This document shows, piece after piece, positions 1 through 8,946 of a stretch of DNA of 64,000 nt. Numbering within the stretch: the first letter of the stretch is position 1; each line of letters starts with the position of its first letter. This stretch comes from Pontibacillus marinus BH030004 = DSM 16465 (lineage in GTDB: Bacteria; Bacillota; Bacilli; Bacillales; BH030062). The stretch is taken from assembly GCF_000425225.1 (NCBI RefSeq), contig NZ_KE384332.1, positions 148,542 through 212,541 on the forward strand, in the 5' to 3' direction. Under the pieces are notes generated by a model. It was not told where the DNA came from. It did no database searches and saw only the letters and a list, made by a program, of their open reading frames with translations. The position numbers were made by a program, and so were the translations under genes.

Positions 1-487
1 TCCGATTGTGGAAGGGTCAACGATTGTAACAAAATATGGACCTGTTAAAACAGATCATATTTTATTCGTTGCTGCAGGTGCTTTTCACATGGCAAAACCT
101 TCAGACCTTATCCCGGAATTACAAGGTCGTTTCCCAATCCGTGTTGAGCTTGATAAATTAACAGTTGAAGATTTCGTGAACATTCTCACAGAGCCGTCAA
201 ACGCTTTATTAAAGCAATATAAGGCATTATTAGAAACAGAAGGTATAAATGTAGAATTTTCTGACGAAGCTGTAAATAGACTCGCAGAAGTTGCATTTGA
301 AGTGAATCAAGAGACCGATAATATTGGAGCTCGTCGATTACACACAATCTTAGAAAAGCTGTTAGAGGATTTATCCTTTGAAGCCCCAGATATTAATATG
401 GAAACGATTGAGATTACAAAAGCATATGTAGACGATAAGTTATCTTCAATTGCAAAAAATAAAGATTTAAGCCAATTTATATTATAG
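1..487 (+). CDS. hslU: HslU (ClpY) ATPase subunit, C-terminal part
   Basis: This is the 3' part of the AAA+ unfoldase that feeds substrates to the HslV (ClpQ/CodW) peptidase. The reading frame is open from base 2, so the gene begins before the window; about 161 residues are visible. The fragment shows the second half of the AAA+ module ([11 protein letters not shown]) and the sensor-2 helix (NIGARRLHT). It ends in the conserved tail SQFIL, which in this family inserts into HslV to activate it. The Walker A and B motifs lie upstream and cannot be checked. codY follows after 25 bp, as in B. subtilis, so the two are probably cotranscribed. Confidence 0.97.
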   Translation, partial: PIVEGSTIVTKYGPVKTDHILFVAAGAFHMAKPSDLIPELQGRFPIRVELDKLTVEDFVNILTEPSNALLKQYKALLETEGINVEFSDEAVNRLAEVAFEVNQETDNIGARRLHTILEKLLEDLSFEAPDINMETIEITKAYVDDKLSSIAKNKDLSQFIL

Positions 488-512
488 GAATGAAAGGAAC
501 AGGAGGATCGTT

Positions 513-1292
513 ATGAAATTATTAGATCGTGCACGAAACATTAACTCTATGCTTCAGAAAACAACAGGTAAATCGGTTAACTTTAACGACATGTCCCAAA
601 CACTACGTGACACAATAGGAGCAAACATTTTCATCTTGAGCCGCAGAGGTAAGCTACTTGGCTTTGCGATCAAACAGGAAATTGAGAACGAGCGTATGAA
701 AAATATGCTTTCTGAGCGACAATTTCCTGAAGAATATACAAGAAATCTATTTACTATCCAAGAAACCACTCCAAACATTGATATTAATAGTGATTTTACT
801 GCATTTCCAGTAGAAAACCGTGACCTATTTAAAAATGGACTTACAACGATCGTTCCGATTATCGGCGGTGGTGAGCGACTGGGCACATTAGTATTAAGTC
901 GTATTACAGAAAGTTTTAATGATGATGACCTACTTCTTGCTGAATATGGTGCAACGGTAGTTGGAATGGAAATCCTTCATGAGAAAACTGAAGAAATTGA
1001 ACAAGAAGCTCGAAGTAAAGCAGTTGTTCAAATGGCAATTAGTTCTTTATCCTACAGTGAACTAGAAGCTATTGAGCACATTTTTGAAGAGTTAGAAGGT
1101 AAGGAAGGCTTACTTGTTGCAAGTAAGATCGCTGATCGTGTAGGGATTACACGTTCTGTAATTGTAAACGCTTTGCGTAAATTAGAAAGTGCTGGTGTTA
1201 TTGAGTCTCGTTCTCTAGGAATGAAAGGAACCTATATCAAAGTATTAAATGATAAGTTCCTTTATGAGCTTCAAAACATGCGTTTAAATTAA
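513..1292 (+). CDS. codY: GTP- and branched-chain amino acid-sensing global repressor CodY
   Basis: CodY binds GTP and branched-chain amino acids and represses stationary-phase, nutrient-uptake and motility genes. The 259-residue length is typical. Residues 1 to about 155 form the GAF-type ligand-binding domain. The winged helix-turn-helix is near residues 205-230 ([13 protein letters not shown], then [15 protein letters not shown]). An AGGAGG ribosome site sits just before ATG 513. It is the last gene of the hslU group and is closed by a strong terminator. In B. subtilis CodY also represses fla/che, which here starts 500 bp downstream. Confidence 0.98.
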   Translation: MKLLDRARNINSMLQKTTGKSVNFNDMSQTLRDTIGANIFILSRRGKLLGFAIKQEIENERMKNMLSERQFPEEYTRNLFTIQETTPNIDINSDFTAFPVENRDLFKNGLTTIVPIIGGGERLGTLVLSRITESFNDDDLLLAEYGATVVGMEILHEKTEEIEQEARSKAVVQMAISSLSYSELEAIEHIFEELEGKEGLLVASKIADRVGITRSVIVNALRKLESAGVIESRSLGMKGTYIKVLNDKFLYELQNMRLN

Positions 1293-1316
1293 TAAATTAA
1301 CTTAATCTTAACAAAT

Positions 1317-1360
1317 CCTACAATCGTCTCCTTTAAAAGGAAGATTGTAGGATTTTTTTA
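1317..1360 (+). terminator. Rho-independent terminator after codY
   Basis: A perfect 9-bp inverted repeat (CCTACAATC 1317-1325, GATTGTAGG 1343-1351) is followed by a run of seven T. It separates the hslU-codY unit from the motility operon. Confidence 0.92.
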
Positions 1361-1521
1361 TGTACTCAGAAATGAAAAAATACCAACTTGATGGATAAAA
1401 GCTGGTCGACAATGTTTAAAAAGAAGTGATGATCTATTAAAGAAAACCCGTTGTTCCTTTTATAGAAAAGTAATCAAATTGAAAGAATCCCAATGGATTG
1501 GAACTGATGGTAATTTTAACA

Positions 1522-1530
1522 GTTTCGACA
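1522..1530 (-). promoter_or_regulatory. Candidate Spo0A box (0A box), reverse orientation
   Basis: On the minus strand this contains the perfect heptamer TGTCGAA. It forms a 9-bp perfect inverted repeat with 1600-1608. A near-match (TGTCGAC on the minus strand) lies at 1405-1411. Spo0A is inferred from the motif and the sporulating host. Confidence 0.55.
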
Positions 1531-1597
1531 TTTAATTTCCTTCTTTACTATGTCATAATAAGAAAGAGATAATAAATTGTCTATTATTGTAGCGAAA

Positions 1598-1606
1598 TTT
1601 GTCGAA
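1598..1606 (+). promoter_or_regulatory. Candidate Spo0A box (0A box), forward orientation
   Basis: TTTGTCGAA is a full match to the published Spo0A consensus TTTGTCRAA. It lies in the spacer of one promoter candidate and about 25 bp downstream of the -10 of another, so a bound regulator there would plausibly repress fla/che. Confidence 0.62.
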
Positions 1607-1788
1607 ACGCCATAATGATCCATATAATTCCACTTTACTAAATCAATAGTCATGAGTGTATAAGAAATTTTTAACACCCCTACATAAATAGGGATTAAAT
1701 CTCATAGACATCCAGTCTACTTTTTTCTACAATAACCGTATGATATAGGTCTCACTACTTAAAAAATTAGTGAAAAAGGAGGGGGAAT

Positions 1789-2187
1789 ATGACACTGTTC
1801 GGGAAAACAATCCAAACTTTAGAGCATTCATTAGATTATTCATCCCTAAAAAATCGCACAATTGCTAATAATATTGCAAATGTCGACACACCAGGATACA
1901 AATCAAAAGAAGTTGTGTTTAAAGACGTTTTAAACCAAGAGCTATCACCATCATTTGAGAGCAAACGTACACATGAAAAGCATATTCCGTTTACATCACA
2001 AAATCATATCCGCTCCTTTAACGTCACAACAAAATCCAACACATCTTACAACCACAATGGTAACAACGTGGATATTGATAAAGAGATGTCCGATCTAGCT
2101 AAAAACCAAATTTATTACCAATCCTTAGTTGATCGATTAAATGGGAAATTTAGAAGTCTAGAATCCGTAATCAAAGGAGGGAGATAA
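1789..2187 (+). CDS. flgB: Flagellar proximal rod protein FlgB
   Basis: FlgB is a rod subunit that joins the MS ring to the distal rod. It is exported by the flagellar type III system and so has no Sec signal. The 132-residue protein carries the axial-protein N-terminal motif NRTIANNIANVDTPGYKSKEV near residues 22-42. Its C-terminal helix contains MSDLAKNQIYYQSL. The ribosome site GGAGGGGG precedes ATG 1789. It is the first gene of the 30-kb motility operon and flgC follows within 3 bp, the usual Bacillus arrangement. Confidence 0.97.
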   Translation: MTLFGKTIQTLEHSLDYSSLKNRTIANNIANVDTPGYKSKEVVFKDVLNQELSPSFESKRTHEKHIPFTSQNHIRSFNVTTKSNTSYNHNGNNVDIDKEMSDLAKNQIYYQSLVDRLNGKFRSLESVIKGGR

Positions 2188-2190
2188 TTC

Positions 2191-2646
2191 ATGAGTATTT
2201 TTTCATCATTTAATGCTTCTGCAAGCGCATTGACAGCGCAACGACTACGCATGGATGTTATCTCATCCAACATAGCGAATGCACAAACGACTAGAGCAAC
2301 AGTAAATGAAAATGGGGAATGGCAGCCATATCGTAGAAAAATGGTCAACATTGAACCGAAAGGACAATCATTCCAATCTTATCTATCTCATGCAAAAGGT
2401 GAAACCTCATCTCCAGGTGGAGGCGTTAAAGTTACTGAAATCCAAGAAGATGATGAACCATTCAAAATGGTATTTAACCCAAATCATCCTGATGCAAATG
2501 GTGATGGATATGTAGCGATGCCAAACGTTGACCCTTTGAAAGAAATGGTTGACTTAATGAGTGCTACTCGTTCATATGAAGCTAACGTAACTGCTGTTAA
2601 TGCAAGTAAAAGCATGCTTATGAAAGCTTTAGAGATTGGTAGATAA
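2191..2646 (+). CDS. flgC: Flagellar proximal rod protein FlgC
   Basis: FlgC is the second proximal rod subunit, assembled on FlgB/FliE inside the cell wall. The 151-residue protein has the rod/hook N-terminal signature (LRMDVISSNIANAQTT, about residues 18-33). The C-terminal FlgC helix follows (DPLKEMVDLMSATRSYEANV). An AGGAGGGAG ribosome site overlaps the flgB stop codon, which suggests translational coupling. Placement between flgB and fliE matches the family context. Confidence 0.97.
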   Translation: MSIFSSFNASASALTAQRLRMDVISSNIANAQTTRATVNENGEWQPYRRKMVNIEPKGQSFQSYLSHAKGETSSPGGGVKVTEIQEDDEPFKMVFNPNHPDANGDGYVAMPNVDPLKEMVDLMSATRSYEANVTAVNASKSMLMKALEIGR

Positions 2647-2668
2647 TAGATAGAAAGGTGTGATAGGG

Positions 2669-2977
2669 ATGACAGGTGGTTATAACCCAAATTCCATTAA
2701 CGCACTTCAGCCAAGTGCAGTAACTCAACCTAAAAAAATAACACCCAAAGAAGCTCATTCTGTTTTTGCAGAAAGTCTAAAAAATGCAATTAATAATGTT
2801 AATGAAGCTCAGGTTGAATCTAATAAAAAAACAGAACAACTGGCTAAAGGTGAAATTGATAACTTACATGATGTAATGATTACAGCGAAAAAAGCTAGTA
2901 TTACACTTCAAACGGCTGTACAAGTGCAAGGAAAAGTTGTAGATGCTTATAAAGAAGTTATGCGTATGCAAGTGTAG
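2669..2977 (+). CDS. fliE: MS ring-rod junction protein FliE
   Basis: FliE connects the FliF MS ring to the rod and is needed for flagellar protein export. I start at ATG 2669, giving 102 residues, because AAAGGTG at 2654-2660 is spaced 8 bp from it. An in-frame GTG at 2660 would lie inside that ribosome site. The C-terminal FliE motif is clear (LHDVMITAKKASITLQTAVQ, ending in AYKEVMRMQV). A 145-bp gap to fliF follows, larger than most gaps in this operon. Confidence 0.95.
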   Translation: MTGGYNPNSINALQPSAVTQPKKITPKEAHSVFAESLKNAINNVNEAQVESNKKTEQLAKGEIDNLHDVMITAKKASITLQTAVQVQGKVVDAYKEVMRMQV

Positions 2978-3122
2978 TTGTAATATAGTGGAATGATACC
3001 CCTTTTGTAAAAATCTTAAAACTAGATTCCTAAAAATTTAAAAGGTATCAAAAATGTTAGGTTACTTAATAGGGTGATCACAAATTACATCGTAGAATTA
3101 GTTCTGGACCACGGGGGCAATT
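2978..3122 (+). other. fliE-fliF intergenic stretch with an imperfect inverted repeat
   Basis: GATACC with a T-rich flank (2995-3006) is mirrored by AAAGGTATC (3041-3049). There is no T run on its 3' side, so it is not a standard terminator. It could be an RNA-processing or stability hairpin inside the operon; I cannot assign a role. Confidence 0.35.
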
Positions 3123-4724
3123 ATGAGAGAAAAGCTACAATTTTATAAAGAAAAAGTAACGGAGTTTTGGAAAGGCCGAACTCTCGCCCAAAAAAGTATA
3201 TTCATAGGTGCAATTATAGGATTATTCATCTTAATCATTGGCGTGAGTGCCTTCGCATCAAACCCCAAAATGGAACCACTATATAGCAACTTGTCATTGC
3301 AAGAAGTAGGCCAGATCACAACAGAACTTGATAGTAGAGGTATCAAGCATGAGTTAAGTGATGGAGGGCGTACCGTATTAGTTCCTCAAGAGCATGTTGA
3401 TTCATTAAAAGTTGGTTTGGCTTCTCAAGGATTGCCGAATAGTGGAAACATTGATTATTCCTTTTTTAGCGCGAACACTTCTTGGGGGATGACGGATAAT
3501 GAATTTGATGTCATTAAACTAGATGCGATGCAAACGGAATTATCTAATTTAATTAAAAGTATTGAAGGGATCGAGGACGCTAAGGTTATGATTAACAAAC
3601 CTGAGGAATCGATCTTTATTGGAGAGAAAGCACAGGCAGCTTCTGCTTCTGTTGTCATTAATACTCCTTATGGCGTAAATCTAAAGGAAAGCCAGATAAG
3701 TTCTCTCTATCATTTGGTTTCAAAATCCGTTCCAAATCTTCCTACAGATAATATCGTCATTATGAATCAAAATTTTGAGTATTTTGATCTAAAAAATTCA
3801 AATTCTACTGCTAGTCATATGGGCTCATATGAACAACAGCAACAAATTCGTAATAATATTGAAAGAGATATTCAACGTAGAGTTCAACAAATGCTAGGAA
3901 TGATGGTGGGGCAAGAAAATGTCATTGTCTCAGTAACAGCAGATGTTGATTTCACAAAAGAAAATAGAACGGAGAATTTAGTGCAGCCTTCTGGCCCTGA
4001 AGGAGATGAAGGACTGCCAGTAAGTGTAGAGCGTATAACTGAAACATACTCTGGAAATCCACCAGTTGGAGGTACACCTGGTACTGGAGAAGAAGATGTA
4101 CCAAACTATGACACGACTGACGGAGAAAATGATGGGTCCTATGAAATGGAACGTGAAACCATTAATAACGAATATAATCGTATTCAACGTTCTATTGTTG
4201 AGAGTCCATATAAGTTAAGAGACTTAGGAATTCAAGTAGCCGTAGATGAAAATAAAAATGGAACTGACGGCGAAGGAAATACACTTAAGCTAACAGCTCA
4301 AGAGCAACAAACTGTTGAAGAAAGCATCCAATCTATCTTAAGTTCTATTATTCAAACTTCAATCGATAAAGAATATGGTCCTGTTACTCCAACTGAAAAG
4401 ATTGCTGTTGAGTTCCAAGAGTTCAACGGGAAACCTCAATTCCCTACATCATCTACACCTGTTATACCGATGTGGTTATATGCTGTAGGTGGCGTATTAC
4501 TTGTTATAATCGTTGCACTCATTTGGATGCTTGCTAGAAGAAATAAACGAGAAGAAGTACAGGAAGAATATGTTGAACGTCAACAATCTCCTGTATCAGT
4601 TCCAGATATTGATGAAGAACAAGAAACAGAAGAATCATTACGAAGAAAGCAATTGGAACGAATGGCAAAAGATAAGCCTGAAGATTTTGCTAAGCTTCTA
4701 AGAACATGGATCGCTGAAGATTAG
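3123..4724 (+). CDS. fliF: Flagellar MS-ring protein FliF
   Basis: FliF forms the membrane ring on which the switch, rod and export gate assemble. The 533-residue protein has two membrane helices, near residues 24-45 and 448-470 (VLLVIIVALIWMLARR). Between them lies the periplasmic-type ring-building region (YSNLSLQEVGQI and DAKVMINKPEESIF). The C-terminal cytoplasmic tail (LRTWIAED) is the FliG-binding segment. The length is normal for Bacillus. The stretch around residues 290-340 is acidic and glycine-rich, as in the variable beta-collar region. Confidence 0.97.
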   Translation: MREKLQFYKEKVTEFWKGRTLAQKSIFIGAIIGLFILIIGVSAFASNPKMEPLYSNLSLQEVGQITTELDSRGIKHELSDGGRTVLVPQEHVDSLKVGLASQGLPNSGNIDYSFFSANTSWGMTDNEFDVIKLDAMQTELSNLIKSIEGIEDAKVMINKPEESIFIGEKAQAASASVVINTPYGVNLKESQISSLYHLVSKSVPNLPTDNIVIMNQNFEYFDLKNSNSTASHMGSYEQQQQIRNNIERDIQRRVQQMLGMMVGQENVIVSVTADVDFTKENRTENLVQPSGPEGDEGLPVSVERITETYSGNPPVGGTPGTGEEDVPNYDTTDGENDGSYEMERETINNEYNRIQRSIVESPYKLRDLGIQVAVDENKNGTDGEGNTLKLTAQEQQTVEESIQSILSSIIQTSIDKEYGPVTPTEKIAVEFQEFNGKPQFPTSSTPVIPMWLYAVGGVLLVIIVALIWMLARRNKREEVQEEYVERQQSPVSVPDIDEEQETEESLRRKQLERMAKDKPEDFAKLLRTWIAED

Positions 4725-4737
4725 GGGGAAGGCAAAT

Positions 4738-5751
4738 ATGGCGAAGCAAAAAGGAGAACTGACTGGGAGACAGCGAGCAGCTGTACTCCTCATTTCTCTT
4801 GGGCCTGATGTATCTGCACAAGTATATAAGCATTTGACCGAAGAAGAAATCGAGAAACTAACATTAGAAATTTCATCTGTGAAAAAAGTAGAATCTCAAC
4901 AAAAAGAAGAAATCATCGAGCAATTCCATCAAATCGCATTAGCGCAGGATTACATTTCACAAGGTGGTATTGGCTATGCCAAAACCGTTCTTGAGAAAGC
5001 TCTAGGCGAAAATGAAGCGAGTAATATTATTAATCGATTAACATCATCTTTACAGGTGCGCCCATTTGATTTTGCTCGAAAGGCTGATCCTTCCCAAATC
5101 TTAAATTTTATACAAAATGAGCATCCACAAACCATTGCATTAATTTTATCTTACCTAGATTCAGAACAATCAGCTCAAATCTTGTCTGAACTACCTCAAG
5201 ATACACAGGCAGACATTGCGAGAAGAATAGCGATTATGGATTCAACTTCACCTGAGATCATTAGTGAGGTTGAACAAATATTAGAAAGAAAATTATCAAC
5301 TACAGTTACTCAAGATTACACGCAAACTGGTGGTATTGAAGCTGTTGTTGAAGTGTTAAATGGAGTAGATCGAAGTACAGAGAGAACCATTTTAGATTCA
5401 CTTGAGATTCAAGATCCAGAGCTAGCTGAAGAAATTAAGAAACGAATGTTTGTATTCGAAGACATCGTCACATTGGATAACCGTGCCATACAAAGAGTTA
5501 TTCGAGAAGTTGAAAACGAGGATCTTATGTTGTCTCTTAAAGTGGCTAGTGAAGAAGTTAAAGAGGTTGTCTTTAAAAATATGTCAAATCGAATGTCTGA
5601 AACATTTCGAGAAGAGATGGAATTCATGGGTCCTGTTCGCTTAAGAGATGTAGAGGAATCTCAAACACGTATTGTTGCGGTTATTCGGCGATTAGAAGAT
5701 GTTGGGGAGATTGTGATAGCAAGAGGTGGAGGTGACGATATCATTGTCTAA
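4738..5751 (+). CDS. fliG: Flagellar motor switch protein FliG
   Basis: FliG is the rotor protein that contacts the stator and, with FliM and FliY, sets rotation direction. The 337-residue protein has the N-terminal FliF-binding domain, the middle domain (EHPQTIALILSYL about residues 126-138, then SELPQDTQADIARRIA) and the C-terminal torque domain (FEDIVTLDNRAIQRVIREV). The charged torque-helix residues are present. The end overlaps the start of fliH, as is usual in Bacillus fla/che operons. Confidence 0.98.
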   Translation: MAKQKGELTGRQRAAVLLISLGPDVSAQVYKHLTEEEIEKLTLEISSVKKVESQQKEEIIEQFHQIALAQDYISQGGIGYAKTVLEKALGENEASNIINRLTSSLQVRPFDFARKADPSQILNFIQNEHPQTIALILSYLDSEQSAQILSELPQDTQADIARRIAIMDSTSPEIISEVEQILERKLSTTVTQDYTQTGGIEAVVEVLNGVDRSTERTILDSLEIQDPELAEEIKKRMFVFEDIVTLDNRAIQRVIREVENEDLMLSLKVASEEVKEVVFKNMSNRMSETFREEMEFMGPVRLRDVEESQTRIVAVIRRLEDVGEIVIARGGGDDIIV

Positions 5752-6520
5752 CCACCAAAGCTCATCTGGTAAGCGTGTTATTGGTATCAAGCCTTTTTTT
5801 CAACAACAAGCAGCAGAAGCTGAAACGAAGGAAGTTGAAGAAAAAACAGTTAACCAAGAACATAAAGTTCTCCAAATGCAGCAGGAAGCTGATGAAAAAT
5901 TAAAGTACGCTGAATCCAAGTTAGCAGAAGCAAATGAACAAGCAGACCAGGCACTTAAACAAGCACAAGAGCAAATTCAACTGGAAAGAGAACAATGGGA
6001 ACAAGAAAAGCAACAATTAATCGAAGAAACGACAAAAAACGCTTATGATGAAGGACATAAACAAGGAAAAAACGACGCCTTTCGAGAATATGAAGAATTA
6101 ATAGAAGAAGCTAGGCGAATTGTAGAGACAGCACAAGGTGATTATTATGATAAAGTTGAAAAAAGTGAAGAAACCATCCTAAACCTTGGGCTTAAAATAG
6201 CTGAAAAAATTCTCGGGAAAAAGCTAGAAGATGATCCTTCATCATTTTTATCTATTGTTCATTCAGTAATACAGGAAGTTAAAGAGCTTGAGCAGCTTGC
6301 ACTATATGTTCACCCTGATCAATACGCAATCGTTATTGATCAAAAGAGTGAACTAGATCTCATTGTAGATCACCATGCAGATCTTTCAATTTATCCGAAG
6401 AATGGTCTAAAACCTTACCAATGTTATATTGAATCTTCGTTCGGACGTGTAGATGCCAGCATTGATAGCCAATTAGAAGAAATAAGAACAAAATTGTTTA
6501 ACATGCTGAGGGAGGCATAG
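5744..6520 (+). CDS. fliH: Flagellar export ATPase regulator FliH
   Basis: FliH binds the FliI ATPase and links it to the C ring and export gate. I choose TTG 5744, giving 258 residues, because GGAGGTGA at 5728-5735 lies 8 bp upstream. GTG codons at 5726 and 5732 are in frame but lie in that ribosome site. Residues about 25-100 are a long Gln/Glu-rich coiled coil. The C-terminal half resembles the V-type ATPase subunit E/FliH fold (ILNLGLKIAEKILGKKL). The gene overlaps the fliG stop codon in another frame. Confidence 0.93.
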   Translation: MSNHQSSSGKRVIGIKPFFQQQAAEAETKEVEEKTVNQEHKVLQMQQEADEKLKYAESKLAEANEQADQALKQAQEQIQLEREQWEQEKQQLIEETTKNAYDEGHKQGKNDAFREYEELIEEARRIVETAQGDYYDKVEKSEETILNLGLKIAEKILGKKLEDDPSSFLSIVHSVIQEVKELEQLALYVHPDQYAIVIDQKSELDLIVDHHADLSIYPKNGLKPYQCYIESSFGRVDASIDSQLEEIRTKLFNMLREA

Positions 6521-6524
6521 CGTT

Positions 6525-7844
6525 TTGAAAGTAAATGAACTTTTAGAGGATATCGAACAACTAGATACCTTCAAACGCTACGGTAAAATCCACCGTGTTG
6601 TCGGGCTCATGATCGAGTCCAAGGGCCCTGAAGCAAGTGTTGGTGAAGTATGTGTCATTCATTCCAGCCCTAAAAAGGGCGAAAAGATCCTAGCTGAAGT
6701 TGTAGGGTTTCATAACGAAAATGTTTTACTTATGCCATATGCCGAAATTAACCACATTGCACCTGGTTGTTTAGTAGAGGCAACAGGAAACCCACTGCAA
6801 GTGAAAGTGGGGCGTGGATTGGTAGGACAAGTTATTGACTCATTAGGGAATTCGCTTTTTGAAGATCCTCTTCCGAAAGGTTTAACGCCATATCCTACTG
6901 AACAATCACCTCCAAATCCATTATCTAGGCCGAGAATTCAAGAACCTATTCAGGTCGGTGTCCGTTCCATTGATACATTACTTACGACAGGAAAAGGGCA
7001 ACGGGTTGGGATTTTTGCAGGTAGTGGTGTGGGAAAAAGTACGCTTATGGGAATGATTGCACGAAATAGTGGTGCAGATATTAATGTGATCGCACTTATT
7101 GGAGAACGAGGACGAGAGGTTCGAGAATTTATTGAAAAAGACTTAGGCGAAGAAGGTTTGAAAAAATCGATTGTGGTTGTAGCAACCTCTGATCAGCCTG
7201 CTTTAATGAGAATAAAAGGCGCATACACCGCCACAGCTATTAGTGAGTATTTTCGAGATATAGGTTACGATGTGAACTTAATGATGGACTCGGTAACAAG
7301 GGTTGCCATGGCACAACGTGAAGTAGGGTTAGCTACAGGAGAGCCGCCAACTACGAAAGGGTACACGCCTTCTGTTTTTGCCATACTACCTAAACTACTA
7401 GAGCGAACTGGCACGAATCAATCAGGAACGATTACAGCCTTTTACACAGTATTAGTTGATGGTGATGATTTAAATGAACCTATTGCAGATACGGTCCGAG
7501 GTATTCTAGATGGACACTTCGTATTAGAACGAAGGCTTGCTGAACAAGGACAGTTTCCTGCAATCAATGTTTTAAAATCAATCAGCCGTGTGATGAACCA
7601 AATTACAAGTGAAGCTCACCAAGAAGCAGCAGAGCATTTTCGTTCTCTGTTAGCTACATATGAAGAGAACCAAGAACTTATACAAATAGGTGCTTATAAG
7701 AAGGGGTCATCTCGAGAAGTGGATGAGGCGATTCAATACTACCCTCATATCCTTTCTTTTCTGAAACAGGGCGTCCATGATGCAGTTCAACAAGAGGAAG
7801 CTATACAACAACTAGTTGAGTTATTAGGCAGAGGTGATACTTAA
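6525..7844 (+). CDS. fliI: Flagellum-specific export ATPase FliI
   Basis: FliI is the F1-beta-like ATPase of the flagellar export apparatus. The 439-residue protein has the Walker A loop GSGVGKST near residues 165-172. A catalytic-Glu segment (ALIGERGREVREFI) and a Walker B-type strand (NLMMDSVTRVAMAQRE) follow. The start is TTG 6525, behind GAGGGAGG at 6508-6515. Its stop overlaps the fliJ start (TAATG), so the two are translationally coupled. Confidence 0.97.
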   Translation: MKVNELLEDIEQLDTFKRYGKIHRVVGLMIESKGPEASVGEVCVIHSSPKKGEKILAEVVGFHNENVLLMPYAEINHIAPGCLVEATGNPLQVKVGRGLVGQVIDSLGNSLFEDPLPKGLTPYPTEQSPPNPLSRPRIQEPIQVGVRSIDTLLTTGKGQRVGIFAGSGVGKSTLMGMIARNSGADINVIALIGERGREVREFIEKDLGEEGLKKSIVVVATSDQPALMRIKGAYTATAISEYFRDIGYDVNLMMDSVTRVAMAQREVGLATGEPPTTKGYTPSVFAILPKLLERTGTNQSGTITAFYTVLVDGDDLNEPIADTVRGILDGHFVLERRLAEQGQFPAINVLKSISRVMNQITSEAHQEAAEHFRSLLATYEENQELIQIGAYKKGSSREVDEAIQYYPHILSFLKQGVHDAVQQEEAIQQLVELLGRGDT

Positions 7845-8287
7845 TGGCAGAGGTTGCTACGTTTTATAAGTTGTTAGACTTAAAAGAGACAGAGAAGAAT
7901 CTAGCTCAAAAAGATTATCAAGATTCTGTTGATCAATTTGAAGAGATTGCAACTAAACTCTATCACTTATTAAAACAAAAAGAGGATGCAGAAGCGAAAT
8001 ATCATCAAGCACTAGAGTCAACGACAAATGTCAGTACACTACACCTAAACCAACAATACATCGCTCGATTAGATCAACAAATTGGTCAGCTTCAACCATC
8101 AGTCCAACAAGCTCGAGGAAATATGGAGCAAAAACAAGAAGTTCTTTCCTCGGCCCATGTAGAAATGAAAAAATACGAGAAAATTATAGAACGTAAAGAA
8201 GAATTCCATAGAGTATCTGAAATAGAGCACGAAAAGAAAGAAATGGATGAGATCTCTATGCAACAATTTATTAGTCAAGGAAGTTAG
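7844..8287 (+). CDS. fliJ: Flagellar export chaperone FliJ
   Basis: FliJ is the stalk-like coiled coil of the FliI ring and an escort for export chaperones. The 147-residue protein is almost wholly helical and charged, with heptad-like stretches from about residue 10 to 130 and many Glu, Gln and Lys. Identity rests on weak sequence similarity, correct length and its position directly after fliI with an overlapping start. Confidence 0.9.
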   Translation: MAEVATFYKLLDLKETEKNLAQKDYQDSVDQFEEIATKLYHLLKQKEDAEAKYHQALESTTNVSTLHLNQQYIARLDQQIGQLQPSVQQARGNMEQKQEVLSSAHVEMKKYEKIIERKEEFHRVSEIEHEKKEMDEISMQQFISQGS

Positions 8288-8297
8288 GTGAACGGAC

Positions 8298-8915
8298 ATG
8301 GCCGCAAATGAGTATAAAAATGAGGAGGAAAAGACAGGGAGGTTTCAATGGTTTGTGCTTGTTATTTTAATTCCATTAATCTTCGCTATCATGTTGAGTT
8401 TAATCGTAGCCACTATAGCTGGTGTGAATGTATTTGAAGCAGCTCAAAAATACTCTAGTCAAATCCCTGTTATATCCTCTATCATTCCGGATCAAGATGA
8501 AAAGGAAAGCTCTGAGGCTGGGTCACCTGAGCTAAAAGCAGAACTAGAAGATAAAAAAGCTCAAATTCAATCATTACAAAATGAACTAACCTCTAAAGAT
8601 AAGACGATTGAAGAATTAAACAAAGAGATTACTGACTTAACAAATCAACTAGCAGCTAAAAATGAATCGAAAAAAGAACGAGATCAACTTTTGAAAAAAA
8701 TCTCTACCTCATTTAAAGAAATGGATGCTGAGCAAGCAGCGCCTATTGTTGCAAACTTAGACCAGAATGTTGCTATAGCTCTTTTGGAAAGTTTACCAGA
8801 TGAAGAGAGAGGCTTGATTTTTGCTGAAATGAATCCAGAACAGGCTGCTAATTTAACAAGTGCGTTTGTCGAAAGCACAAATGCTCCAGAAGAGTCAAAT
8901 TCATCAGAAGAATAG
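8298..8915 (+). CDS. MotE/YlxF-like membrane-anchored motility protein
   Basis: This position is held by ylxF in B. subtilis; relatives are called MotE family or MgtE N-terminal-domain proteins. The 205-residue product has a short cytoplasmic N-terminus and one membrane helix near residues 19-45. A coiled coil follows at about 72-130. An MgtE-N-like helical repeat covers about 135-190 (MDAEQAAPIVANLDQNVAIALLESLPDEERG). In other bacteria MotE acts as a MotC chaperone; in Bacillus the role is not settled, so I give no symbol. Confidence 0.85.
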   Translation: MAANEYKNEEEKTGRFQWFVLVILIPLIFAIMLSLIVATIAGVNVFEAAQKYSSQIPVISSIIPDQDEKESSEAGSPELKAELEDKKAQIQSLQNELTSKDKTIEELNKEITDLTNQLAAKNESKKERDQLLKKISTSFKEMDAEQAAPIVANLDQNVAIALLESLPDEERGLIFAEMNPEQAANLTSAFVESTNAPEESNSSEE

Positions 8916-8946
8916 TTAAAACTATTACTTGAAAGGGGGTGAAAAT

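Larger units (their letters stand above)
1361..1788 (+). promoter_or_regulatory. Gene-free control region upstream of the fla/che operon
   Basis: These 428 bp hold no convincing ORF. They contain the Spo0A-type boxes listed separately and several AT-rich promoter-like stretches. The best sigma-A-like candidates are TTTACT 1544-1549 with GATAAT 1568-1573 (18 bp spacer), and CATAAT 1611-1616 with a poor TTGTAG -35 at 1587-1592. Both lie near or across the 0A boxes. I could not find a clean sigma-D element (TAAA, about 15 bp, GCCGATAT). The transcription start is therefore not fixed. The region ends with the strong ribosome site GGAGGGGG of flgB. Confidence 0.6.
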
